Of a stretch of 64,000 nucleotides of DNA, positions 46,925-60,000 are shown piece by piece. This stretch comes from Dermatophagoides farinae (lineage: Eukaryota > Arthropoda > Arachnida > Sarcoptiformes > Pyroglyphidae). Each line of letters begins with the position of its first letter. The stretch's first letter is position 1. A program made the translations under genes and the position numbers. Under the pieces are notes generated by a model that made no database searches, had not been told where the DNA came from, and worked only from the letters and a program-made list of their open reading frames with translations. The stretch is taken from assembly GCF_024713945.1 (NCBI RefSeq), contig NC_134683.1, forward strand, positions 4,031,501 through 4,095,500, written 5' to 3'.

Positions 46925-49193
46925 TCTATATTACACACAAAAAAAAACAATGAGAAAAATCATAAATTAGATCTGCGGATAAAAAAAATCAAATTTACAT
47001 GATTACGTTTAGTGAATCAAAATTGATTGATTATTCCTGTGGTTAATTTCAATTTTATCGTTGTTATCGTTATTGTTGTTGGAATTTTGATGAAAAATTG
47101 ACAAACACCCATCACCAAAAAAACAAAAAAGAAAAAAAAACACGAGTACTTTATTTATGAATTTCTCCTTATTTCTCTCTCACACACATAAAAATCAATT
47201 GGATCAAACACCGTGTGTGTGTGTGTGTTGAGTTTTTTTTTTTCTCTCTCACACTGTGTATGTGTGGCTAAAATCCCAAAAAAAAAAAAAAAAAAATCTA
47301 AACCCAAAGAATGTGTTTGTGATGCACACAACACAACACACTCAAATACACTGAACATTTTTTTTTGTTTCTTTGTTTATGAATTTTATATATTCGGGAA
47401 TTGTGAAAAAAAAAACAAATGAATCCATCAAATTATTATTCTAATCAAATGAAACTAAGGACAAACGAAAAAAAAATCAATGATTCTTGATGTTCAGTGA
47501 TTGTATCCAGAGAAAAAAAAATAATAAGAACCAAATTGCTCAAACATTATATTCTGTTGAACAAATGGTCATCGTTTGATTGAAAAAATTTGTTTTGAAT
47601 ATAAAATGTGATTGGTCATATAGTCATATCACAACAGCAATGACAATTGAATCATATTGAATCAATGAATTGGCATCCATCAAACCTAAATCAATCAATC
47701 AAATTATATATCGATCGATTGATCGATCACCCATATATTATTATTTTCATTTTATTTCATTGTTTCTCTTTCAATTATTATTATATATTTTATTATATTT
47801 GTGCATGTAGAACTAATATTTTTTTCATCGATATCGATGTTTAACACATTCATCATTCACATTTACCACCACCGCCAACACCATAGAACACCAGTATATA
47901 ATCATCATCATCATCATCGAAACTAGCATCATCATCATCCACCATCTATCGTATCGAAAAAAAAGAATCAGACATACACAGACACACATACATACATACA
48001 TTTTATAATTTCAGACGACCACATTTTTTTTTATCATCCATCCATCGTCGTCTTCTTCGTTGTTGTTGTTGTGTTTGTTTGTTTGTCGTTGACATCCCCC
48101 ATAAAAAAAATACATTCAATGATGAGGATCAAGTGAAAAAAAAATCATCATTTTCTCTCTCTCTCTCTCGCTTTCTGTTTGTGTGTGTGTATTATTTGAG
48201 CAATTGTTTTGTATATGAGTGTGAGTAAAAATTTTGTGTATGGTATTGATGGTGTGTATGTTTTTTTTCTAAAAAAAAAAGTTTGGAATTTTTTTTTCAT
48301 TCTTATTTTCATTCATTGTTTAAGAATTGATTGATTTTGTAAACACACATCTTATATATTCTTGAATTCAATTTGAAACATACACAATCGAATATATATT
48401 ATTCTACATACAGACATTATTTGATCGAAATAGAATCGAATTGAATCGTTGTCCATTCTTTTGTGTGTACTCGATTTTTTTTTCACTCAAATTTTTGCTC
48501 ATTCAGGTATATATATTGATTGATTGATTATTGCCAATGTATGCATGCATGTGTTTTTTTTTAATTCATAAAATTGAAATGATAATGATTAGATTGGTGG
48601 TTTATTTTTCATTTTTTTTTGTCCTCTGTGTACACCACTCTTTGCACAAACACAAACACACACACACCCGCACATTCATTTCCGTTGTGGTTTTTGGAAA
48701 TCTTCTTGCGCCCACCAATTGCACCGATAAGAATTGTTTGATCCACAAGCTAGATTTTCTTTTCTTTTCTAATCAAATCATTTCATTTTTGTTTAAAAAA
48801 AAATTCTAATGATTCTCATTTTCTTTCTTGTTTTGTTCCAGGAATCAGGAATTAAATAAAATCCATTGATGATCGTTTATTATAGAAGAAATCATATAAT
48901 AACCGAAAAAAAATATCTGGAAATTGAATCAAATCGATTGTGTGTGTGTGTGTGTGTCTATGTGTTGGTAGTGCTCGGTATTTTTTTTCGTTTGTTTGTG
49001 AAATACACACAACAACACCCACCCATATAGTAAAATAATAAATCATCGAATTATCGCCTGTTTTTTTTCTATTTTATCGGCTTATTTTTTTCTTCTTTAT
49101 TCGGTGGATCATTCTGGAACTTTCCGGTAAGATTTTTTTTTGGTTGTTATTGTTCATCTGTTTTTGATTTTTTTTTTAAATTTTGATTTATAG
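46925..49193. other. 5' flank and probable leader region of MASK
   Basis: Non-coding and AT-rich with CT, GT and ATC repeats. Up to 48452 it is the duplicated block; beyond that it is unique. A splice acceptor (TTTATAG) at 49191-49193 just before the coding exon suggests a non-coding first exon somewhere in this stretch. Confidence 0.5.
46966..47050 (-). promoter_or_regulatory. Shared upstream element, copy before X2
   Basis: Unit-2 counterpart of 38573-38660, nearly identical to it and related to the elements before Y1 and Y2. Confidence 0.55.
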
Positions 49194-49215
49194 ATGATTG
49201 AAGAATTTAATAATA

Positions 49216-51033
49216 ATGGAATCAATGCAAACGGCTAAAACAACAACAGCAACAGCCGTACCAAAGTCAATGACAATAACCGGTCATACGAATGAATCAA
49301 CGAAATTGATTACAACACCACCATCCTCATCAACGACTATAACCAACAATAAAATACAAAATCAACAACAACAACAACATCATCATCATCTTAATGATCC
49401 AATAACAACATTGTTAAGTGATAAAATTCGTTCAACAATGAATGGCCATATCCATCATCAACATCAACACCATAATCATCATGGAAATGGTTCTATTGTT
49501 GTCACGGCCAATAATGTAACATCGTCTAATGCTACATTGGCAGCATATACCACCGGATCAAATAATCATCATAATAATACAAATTCAACATCATCGACAA
49601 CAACATCACCATCACCATATATGAATCATGAGGCATTTGCTGCACAAGTTCGTACCATCATGAAAGCAGCTGGATTGATTTCTGATAAGGTAAATTGGAT
49701 TCTTCATTAATTGATTGAATGATGACCAATAATCTTTTTCTCTTTATAGTTATCATCACATAAAATGACATTAATGGCTGAATTGTTTGCATCGGAAGAT
49801 GAAGATGGCGATGAAGTCGATGTCGATGATGATGACGAAGACGAAGATGAAGATGATGATGAAGAAATTTATGATGATGATGACGATGATTATGTTGTTG
49901 AACCTATCGATATTGAAGATGAAGAGAATATTGTCGATATTGATGAGGAGGATGAAATGGATGATGATGACGACGAAGAAGAATTGAATGATACTAATCA
50001 ACCTGACAATGACGACAATGATGTAATTGATGAACAAATGATCATTGCAGATAATAATAAGAATGATAATGTGGATTTAAAAAGCAATCAACTAATGAAA
50101 CAACAACAACAACAACAACCGCAATGGAAAAAAGGAATTCAAATTGCTCGACAATTACGTACAACGCAGCAGCTAGATAATATATCATCAGCAACAACAA
50201 CTATTAATGATAATCATCAAAGTGATGTTGGTGATGGTTTGGTTATCGATGCTGCAAATGATGCCGATGATGAAGAAGAAGAAGAAGAAAATTCTGAAGT
50301 ATGTATTAAAAAAAAATATACCTACCATATTTTACTGTTTATAAATCATATATATGCGTGTATGTGGGTGCGTGTTTGTAATCCAATGTTTGTCCTGAAA
50401 TTTTTTGTTTTTTGAAATTATTACATGTCAAATTTTGTTGCATGGTAATGTAAATATTGAATTTGACGATGATGATGATGATTGTGAAATTAGAAAAAAA
50501 ACAGAGAAAGAGAAAATAACGAAATAAAATAACGAGAGTGAGAGAGAGAAAGAGAGAGAAACGGAAAAGATATATCCGGTCAGTTCCGGGCTTGCCATTT
50601 GTTGTTTTTTTTCCTCTAATAATTTTTTTTTGTTGTTTTTCATTTTCAAATTGTATTTGCATGCATGTGTGTATGTGTGTGTGTTCCAGTTGAAATCTAG
50701 TTTGTTTTTTCATAGTCACAGGTGTCTTTTACTTACTTTCGCTGTTTGTGTGTGTGTATGTGTGTGTTTTATTTATTTGATCGACTTTTTTTCTACTTTC
50801 TAATTCACAAGCACAAACACACACACATTCAACAAGTAAGTTGTTTGTTATTATATATGTGTGTGTGTGAATATCGTGTGGTCAAATAATGAGTAATTTT
50901 GTTTTTTTTTCTTTTCTTTATTCAATGTTTGTTGTTGTTGTTGTTGTTGCAATTGATCATCAATATTATTATTTTATGAAAAAAAAGATGATCGATATAT
51001 ATTGATGTGTTTCCGTAATACTGTCTCACTCCA

Positions 51034-51066
<33 letters not shown>

Positions 51067-54000
51067 TCCAATGATGTTTTTATTCATTGATTGATGATGA
51101 TGATGATGATGATTATACAATTGTTCCAGCTGTTGTTTGAAATTTATTTTTTTTTCATAATTGTCAGTTGTTGTTGTTGTTGGGACAATCAATGATTTGT
51201 TGTTTTTTTGTTTTGTTTTGTTTGTTGTTGTTGTCCGTGAGACATGAATTTTTTCATATCTATCTACTATAGACACAAATGGCCTGAATTGAATGATAAC
51301 AAGATAGATAGATTGCTTACACTCTATAGAGTGGAGTTAGTTGTGGTGATAGTGGAAAGTAAAGAAGCAAGGAAGCGAATATTTTTTTTTTTATATTGAA
51401 ATCATTATTATCGTTCCAAATAAGTTTGTTGTTGTTGTTGTTGTTGGAATATTGTTGTGAAACGGATCAATGGATCGTCATCATTATTATTTTCATTTTA
51501 TTATTTATTCAGATAACAACCGTAATGATGATGATGATGATGATTGACCACATATGCCATTGACAAGTAATTGAATAATAAAAACAAAAACAAACGATGA
51601 AATATTACAGGTAATTGAAATTGTGTCTGAAATTTGACCATAGTTTGAGAAACCATCACACACAGTGTGTTTCCATATGGATTTTTTTTTTTTGGTTATC
51701 ACCAAAAAAAAAAATGTGATGGTAGTACATTGATGATTTAGAGTTTTGCAAAAAAAAAATAGATAGATTGCAGCAATCGGTAAAAAATGAATAAAATTCA
51801 ATTTTACTATGTAAAAGGTCGAATAATTTTTGTTCTGGTAAAGTTGCATCTTTCTCTCTCTGTTTTTTTTTCTATCTGTTGATCATAAGAAATGTAGAAA
51901 AAAAAATTGCAGCATCATTGGCAAAAAAAAAATGTCAAACAACAAGTGTCGTCGTTGTCATCATCATTCTCTTTTTTTTATTATTCAGGAAAAATCAATC
52001 AATGTCTGTGTGTGTGTGTGAGTGGATGTGGTAATTGCATGAATTTTTTTTTTCTTTAAATTTTTTTATATTCCAATTCCAATAGTATAAAAAAAAATTG
52101 ACGACCACGACAACAAACGATGACGATAAACTTTGAAAGAGATTCGATGATGATGATGATGAAATTTGACGACGATATGATTATTGAATTGAATAGAGCA
52201 TAAATAGAGTGAGAGAGAAATATAGATAAAAAAATGTGGAAGAAGTGATGGTGGTGGTGGTGGTGGTTGATGATGTATACTTTTTTGTCGAATATTTTTT
52301 AATTTATATGTATGGTGTGTATGTGTGTGTAGATTTTTCTCTCTTTTTTTTTATTTTCAACGATAAAATAAAATTTTTAGATTTTCCTCTTTTTTCTTCT
52401 TTCGGTATTTTATTATTATCTGCCACCATGCAAGTATGTCTTTGTGTGTGTGTGGATCTTTGAGTTTTTTTTTCTTCTGCCTATTTGTTCATCATTTCAT
52501 CTTTTCTTGTTGTTGTTGTTGTTGAGTTTTTGTTGTTATGTTTTTTTTTCTTTAGTTTCTTGGTTTGTTGAAAAAAAAGAATCAATTATTGTTGTATGAC
52601 CATTGACAATAATACAACAACAAACAGGGTCAGATTTTCCGGTAAAAACCATGATGATGATGATGAATTTTGTTTTGGTTTTTTTTTAAAAATTCATCAT
52701 CATCATCATCATTATTGGTGGTGATGTTAATAAACATTGTATATATAATAATAATTTGATCTTTGATTATGACTGAACTTTTGTGTGTGTGTTTGTTTGT
52801 TTGTCATATTCACGTCTTTTATTTTTATTTTTTTTTTTTGTAAATCATCATCATTTGTTTGGCTTTATTTCACTTCTGTTATGTGTGTGTGTGTGTGTGT
52901 GAAATGTGATTTGTTTTTTTTTCTCATCAAATTGTGATCTATAGATTGAATGATTGAATGAAATAATGGTGAAAAAAAAAATTTGAAAATTTTATTGATA
53001 ATTATCATCATTTTATTTCATATTTTCAAAGGTGGAATCTTTTACATTGGACGAGGATATTCATTCATCAACGGATCGTATCATACAACAACAACAACAA
53101 CAACAACAACCGATTAATGATAATGAAACTAGAGCAATGTTTAATGTTTCATCTGCTAATGCTGGAACTGCTACTACTACTGTTGGTAAAACACCATTAG
53201 ATCTTGTATCAATGATGACACGTTCTATTCGTAAAAATAATAAAGATGGTTAGTATTGATTCATTCAATCAATTCAATTTAATCGATGATCATTTTTTTT
53301 TTTTGCTCCATATTCTTTAGATATTTGTGGTGATAAAATTAAATTTTCATCATCATCTTTTAATCCTAAACAACAACAACAACAACAACAATTGAATACG
53401 TCTTCTGTTACAGATTTTCCAGGTATGTTTTTTTTTTGATTTTTTCTTCGATAAATTTTTTTTCAAATTAATCAATTTTTTTTAAATCTAGGTTCTCAAT
53501 TATATCATGAATTACAATTTACTTCATCTGATATACATTGTGCATTTGATGTAGTTGGTGCCACCATTGCCAAAATGCGTATTAGTGATAATCAACAACA
53601 ACAATCGCAACAGAATTTGCCTTCATCAATAAATAACGATGTCGATACAACAGCAACAACAACAAAATATTTGGATCATCATCATCATCACCATAGTGAA
53701 GATGTTCATGATGATGATGATGATGTTGATTTTATTGAAGAAACAATGATGAAATGTAGACCGGATTCAACGAATATTAACAACAACAACAATATGACGG
53801 CAACAACAATAATTCAAAAAGCATCATCATCATCAATAGATGATGAAGTGTCCAAACAGCAGCAGCAACCACAACAACAACAATCATCGTCATCTTCAGC
53901 ATCCTCTTCTTCCTCCGCTTCATCATCATCATCATCATCATCGGCTTCATCAATATCATCCACATCAGCAGCGGCAACTGTAGCCGGATTATTATCACTA

Positions 54001-57000
54001 AATGATGATTCTAATCGTGCTGATGTTGATAAATTATTTCAATATGCTGCCGGTTTTGGTTGTTATGAAATGGTGGAATATTTGTTAAAAAATCCACGTA
54101 TTGATGTTAATAAATGTGGTGCAAAAGAAATGACACCGTTGATGGAAGCAGCAAGTAATGGTCATTTAGATGTTGTCTGTCTTTTGTTGGATCATGGTGC
54201 CGATTTAAACCACAAGTCTTCCCAGGGCAGTACAGCATTGATTTGTGCTGCTGAAAATGGTCATTTAGTTGTTGTTGAACATCTGGTTGAAAAAGGTGCC
54301 GAAATTGAAACTCAAAATGAAAGTGGTCATACGGCATTAATGGAAGCTGCAAGTGCCGGTCATACCGATGTCGTACGATATCTAGTATCACAAGGTGCCA
54401 GCATTAATGTTCATTCAAATGAATATAAAGAAACGGCACTTACGTTGGCCGCATACAAAGGTCATACAGAAATGGTGAAATATTTGATTGAAATTGGCTC
54501 AACAGATATGGCACATCGTAATGAAGAGATGCATACCGCATTGATGGAAGCATCAATGGATGGTCATGTTGAAGTTGCAAGATTATTGCTTGATTCCGGT
54601 GCTCAGGTCAATATGCCACCGGATAGTTTTGAATCACCGTTAACATTAGCCGCTTGTGGTGGTCATGTTGAGCTAGCGTTATTGTTACTGGAACGTGGTG
54701 CCAATATTGAAGAAGTCAACGATGAAGGCTATACAGCATTGATGGAAGCATCACGTGAAGGTCATGAAGAGATGGTTGCATTATTGATATCACATGGTGC
54801 TAAAATCGATGCCACTACTGAAGATTCAAAAGAAACTGCTCTATTGATGGCTTGTGGTGCTGGATCAACCGAAGTTGTTAATCTATTGATTAAAGCTGGC
54901 GCTGATTTAGAGATTGGTGCCAATACACCATTGATTGAATCGGCACAAGAAGGACATTATGAGATTGTCAAAATACTTATAGATGCTGGTGCTGAAATCA
55001 ACACGTTTAATAGTTCGGGTGAAACGCCATTAGCATTAGCAGCGGAAAATGGTTATTTTGATATCGTAAAATTATTGATTGAATCTGGTGCCGATGTTGA
55101 TATTGCTGCTAATGGTGGCCGTACACCATTGATGAAGGCGGCGCAGAATAATCGTATAGAAATCGTAACGTATTTAATAGCAGCGAAAGCACCGATAAAT
55201 CGTTGTACAATGACAAACGATGCAACACCATTATCATTGGCATGTTCAAATGGCCATGCAGAAGTGGCAGAAATTCTTCTACAATCCGGTGCCGATCTTT
55301 ATCATCGTCTTAAAGATAATTCAACAATGTTAATGGAAGCGGCTAAACAAGGACACGTGAATGTTGTGGAATTATTATTACAATATAGTCATCATTATCG
55401 TTTGAATAATTCATGTCAATATCCTGTTAATAATCAAAATGGTAGTGGACCACAACAACAACAACAACAACATCAGAATCAGGGATCAACAACAGTGACT
55501 AAATCGAAAAAGAATTCAAACAATTCATCGGCAAGAATATTACCACCTTGTGCAAAGATGCAGAAAAAAATGACACAATTACAGCAGCAGCAACAATCAT
55601 CAAATAAATCGACAGCAACAAATGTCTATCAAAAATCTGCTTCAACAAATAATAAACGAATCACAATGACTAGAATTAATGAATCAATTTCAAATAAAGT
55701 GATCTATCCACCACCACCACCACCACCAACAACAACTTCGCAATCATCAACAACGATTGAATTGGCTTCAAAAAAGATTCGAATACCTGAATCATTGCCA
55801 CCACCACCACCACCATCATCATTACCACAATTATCTTCCGGTGCAACAAGTGGTAATAATAGTAGTAGTGGTGATAGTAGTAATGATAAGAAAATTCCAT
55901 TGGCAACAAAATCAACACGTAGCCTTTCTGATCCAAGTCATTCAATTGTGAATCCAGTGGTTACAACAGCAACAACTAATCAATTTGTTAATATTGATCA
56001 ACAACAATCAGATCATTATTCACATAATAATCGTTTATTATTGTATGATGAAATGGTTGGTTCAATGTTTTACAGTGTATTTCATTCATTATTGAAACCA
56101 TCAATGTTGATAACAACGGATAATGTAACAGAATTAATGAAACAACAAAAAAAATTATATCCAGATGATGATCGTTTATTCAATGAAGTGATTGCCAATG
56201 TAAACGATTTGATTGATAATAAGGATGAAATTGATTTCTGGCGTGGATGGATTGAAATTCGTCTTAAATTTTTGAATATTTTTCGACGATGTATGGCAAT
56301 GTATAAAAAGATTAATATTTATGAACAACAGCAACAACAATCATTATCAAATCAACAACAACAACAACATGATGGTGGTGATGCTACAAATGTTGTTGAT
56401 GACGATGATGATGATCAGATTCAGCCACCAATCATTGTACCTGGATTTGTTTTGCAAACATTTCTACGACATAAACGTATAATTGAATCATTTTTTGGAA
56501 TTGTCAATCCAAAATTATTGGATAAGCTACAAGAATTGTTACAAGCAAAATGGGATGGTTATGTACCAACAGAACATGTAGCCGCCAATTCCGTAGAAAA
56601 TGAAACATTTGGCTTACCAATAACATCTACATCGGCAACTTGTATGGTGACCAATTTGAATGACGATGATGGTAATGATGAAAGTGGCGAAAATGATGAG
56701 AATAATGGACAATCAACAAAAGAAAATCGATCAGCTTCATTAACTGAACAGGATTGTTTGTATTTTGGTACTGGTGATCATTCATCATCAATAATATCAA
56801 CAAACATTGAACAACATATGCAGCAACAACAAATGAAAACATCATTACAAGATATATCTACGAACAGCAATGTTGATCATTTTCATCCACCTGAAGAATT
56901 GGAAAAAATTTATCCAGAACAGATAATTTTCGCTATACATGATGATGATATTAAACCAGTTGGCTATTTGGATAATTCATTGTTTCAAGTTTTTTGCAAA

Positions 57001-60000
57001 TTATCAAGAACATTTTTATCACCAAATAAACCGGAATCAATGATACAATTGATGCAATTGGTTGAAACAAAATCAACATTAAAACAAGTAATGCAACCAT
57101 TGTTTGATTTAATCTATCGTCGTATACAGAGTGTACGTTCACGTTCAATTGATGAATTATTTGAATCATTGAAAGATGAAATTGAATTACATTTCTGGTA
57201 TTTTGCATCACGTTCATTGTCTACGGCTGATATGAAACAATTTAATGAAATGATGGCACTTGTTTCAAATACAACGGCTAATAATAACGATAACAACAAT
57301 AGTAATGATGATGATGATGTTATTTCGACAGTTGAAACAGTGAAAAATGATGCTATTTCTACTGATGATGATGATGGTGATCGACGATCAAAAATATGGC
57401 AATGTTTATTATCACCGGAACAGGTGGAAATGGAATTAAAAAATCAATTACTTGCTTCATTATCATTTGCAAAATTTACTACAGATAAATATGCAAAAGA
57501 TTTATTACGTGAAAATCTACGATATCCAAGAATTGCATTGTTACAACAACCACAAATGATGATGGCCAATACCACAATGGATGGTTCATATGAAATTAAT
57601 CTGGTTTTCTACATTTCAAGTGATGGTATCATAATGCCTACATATGGAACATCATCATTAATGAATAATAATCAATTTGATCGTCAAGAACAACAAAGAT
57701 CTAGATCGCCATCACCAACATCAATCAATGAGTCTATGGTGGATAATATAAAAAATTCAATTACCTCTAATGATAATGTTCCTAATGCTTCTGGGGCTAC
57801 AACTACTGCTGCTGCTGCTGCTGCTGCCGTGATTCCATCAACAAATTTTATTATGGAACCAACTGTTGCATGTTCAGATGCTGTTACTAGTAATAATAAT
57901 AACAATGTTGATGATCCATCATCAATGATGCCACCATCATGGTCAGCAAATACATTATTACCAAATGCTTTAATTGAATTTATTAACGCTATACCACAAT
58001 CATCGATTAGTGATCAGAATAAGATTCAATTATTACGTGAACGTCTTCGTGAGTTAGGAAATTGTAGTACGGAATTATTTCAACGACAACAACGTCTACA
58101 ACAGCATCAGCAACATCAACAACATAATCAACATGATCATGAAATGGATTTGGACCAAACAATGGGAAAAACAAATAATGATGATAGATTAACTTCGGGT
58201 AAGTGTTTTTGTCTGCTTTATTTTTTCTTAGATTTCGAAAAAAAACACGTGATACGTGATCGGATTCGATAATTCGATTCCATTTCGATCGTTTTAGTTC
58301 GTTTATGTTAGATTAGTGACTAAATACACACATGTGTTTGTATCAAATTTTGAGTTTTTATTTGAATTTCTATTTCATTTCAATTCTAATTTATTATTTT
58401 ATTTCAGATGTCCCAAAATTATTCCGAGAAATGATTGCTGCCCAATTACAACAACAACAACAACAACAACATGAACATGATACAAATCAAACCATTCAAA
58501 TATTGCCACATTTTTCAATGACCAATACAACAACAACGACTACCACCGTGAATCCTGATCTAAATCATTGTCAATTATCAACAACGGCTACAACAATTTC
58601 ACCATCAACTTCGTCATTATTTCATTTTGCTGCTACTGCAAATCAACAAACGTCAACAATGATGAATACAACGATGACATCATCTTCGTCATCATTGATG
58701 AATGATGCATTATTATCAACCATTTCTAATGATAATAATAATAATAATGATGAATGTCAAACAATCGAAACTACAACATCGATACAACCACAATCGCCAG
58801 AATTGAATTATGAAATGAATTATAAAACCTATCTAAATGTGCTTGATCAATCGACAAATTCTGCATTTGTTCCTGTGGTCGCACAACAGCATTCAACCAA
58901 TCAACAACAAATGATAACGGCTACAACGGTTATAATACCAACAAATACAACATCAACAGCAACTATTGCACGTACTGGTTTATTTATGAATAATAATAAT
59001 AATGCTGATTCAGTAATGATGATGGAACATCAAAATCAACAACAGGTACAAAAACAACCTTCACCTTTTCTATTTAAATCACCTCATTCAAAATCTTTAA
59101 CAACAATGACAACGACAATACCACGAACTGCAAAAATTCATAAACAAGATCTTTATTCATCAATGATGAATGATGAGGAAATGATTACAAAATATTATGA
59201 AACACAAGCAAAACAATATCAACAACAATTAGCGGCTACAACAACACCACCACCACCACCACCGTTGTCATCATCAAAAACAACGACCCAATCAGCATCA
59301 TCGTCATTAACGATTAAAAAGATTGCTCCGAATTGTCAACAACAACAACAACAGTCTCAACAACAATTGCTACAGGCAACAACAACAACAACAACAGCCA
59401 CAACAAACATTGAATCAATCAACAAAATTTAAATCACCATATTCTGATCTAAATTCACATAATGATTCCAATCATGATACAGCATTGACATTAGCATGTG
59501 CAGCTGGTCATGAAGAAACTGTGAAATTATTATTAATGCAAGGTGCTGATATTGAACATCGTGAAAAGAAAGGCTATACGCCATTAATGTTGGCAGCAAC
59601 AAATGGTCATTCGAAAATTGTTGATATTTTAATTGCACATAATGCCGATATTGAAGCACATACTGATCGTACAAAAGATACGGCATTATCATTGGCTTGT
59701 TCAGGCGGCCGTTATGAAGTGGTGGAAAAATTATTGGCACGTGGTGCCAATAAAGAACACAGGAATGTATCGGATTATACACCGCTTAGTTTAGCTGCAT
59801 CTGGTGGTTATGTATCCATCATTAATTTGTTGTTAAGTTATGGAGCAGAAATAAATTCACGTACCGGTTCCAAATTGGGTATATCACCATTAATGTTGGC
59901 TGCAATGAATGGTCATACGGAAACGGCAAAAATCCTATTAGATCGTGGTAGCGATATCAATGCCTATATTGAAACGAATAAAAATACTGCATTAACATTG

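Larger units (their letters stand above)
40097..48452. repeat. Tandem segmental duplication, unit 2 (~8.36 kb)
   Basis: Second unit of the duplication. Removing the 930-bp insertion at 45387-46316 brings its length to about that of unit 1. Homology ends at about 48452 (shared GAATCGTTGT), after which the sequence continues into the MASK leader region. Confidence 0.95.

Noticed and set aside
49795-49990. Acidic D/E run as a spurious GAT-repeat frame
   Set aside because: Kept as coding: codons mix GAT, GAC, GAA and GAG, the frame is continuous with MASK exon 2, and both splice sites fit.
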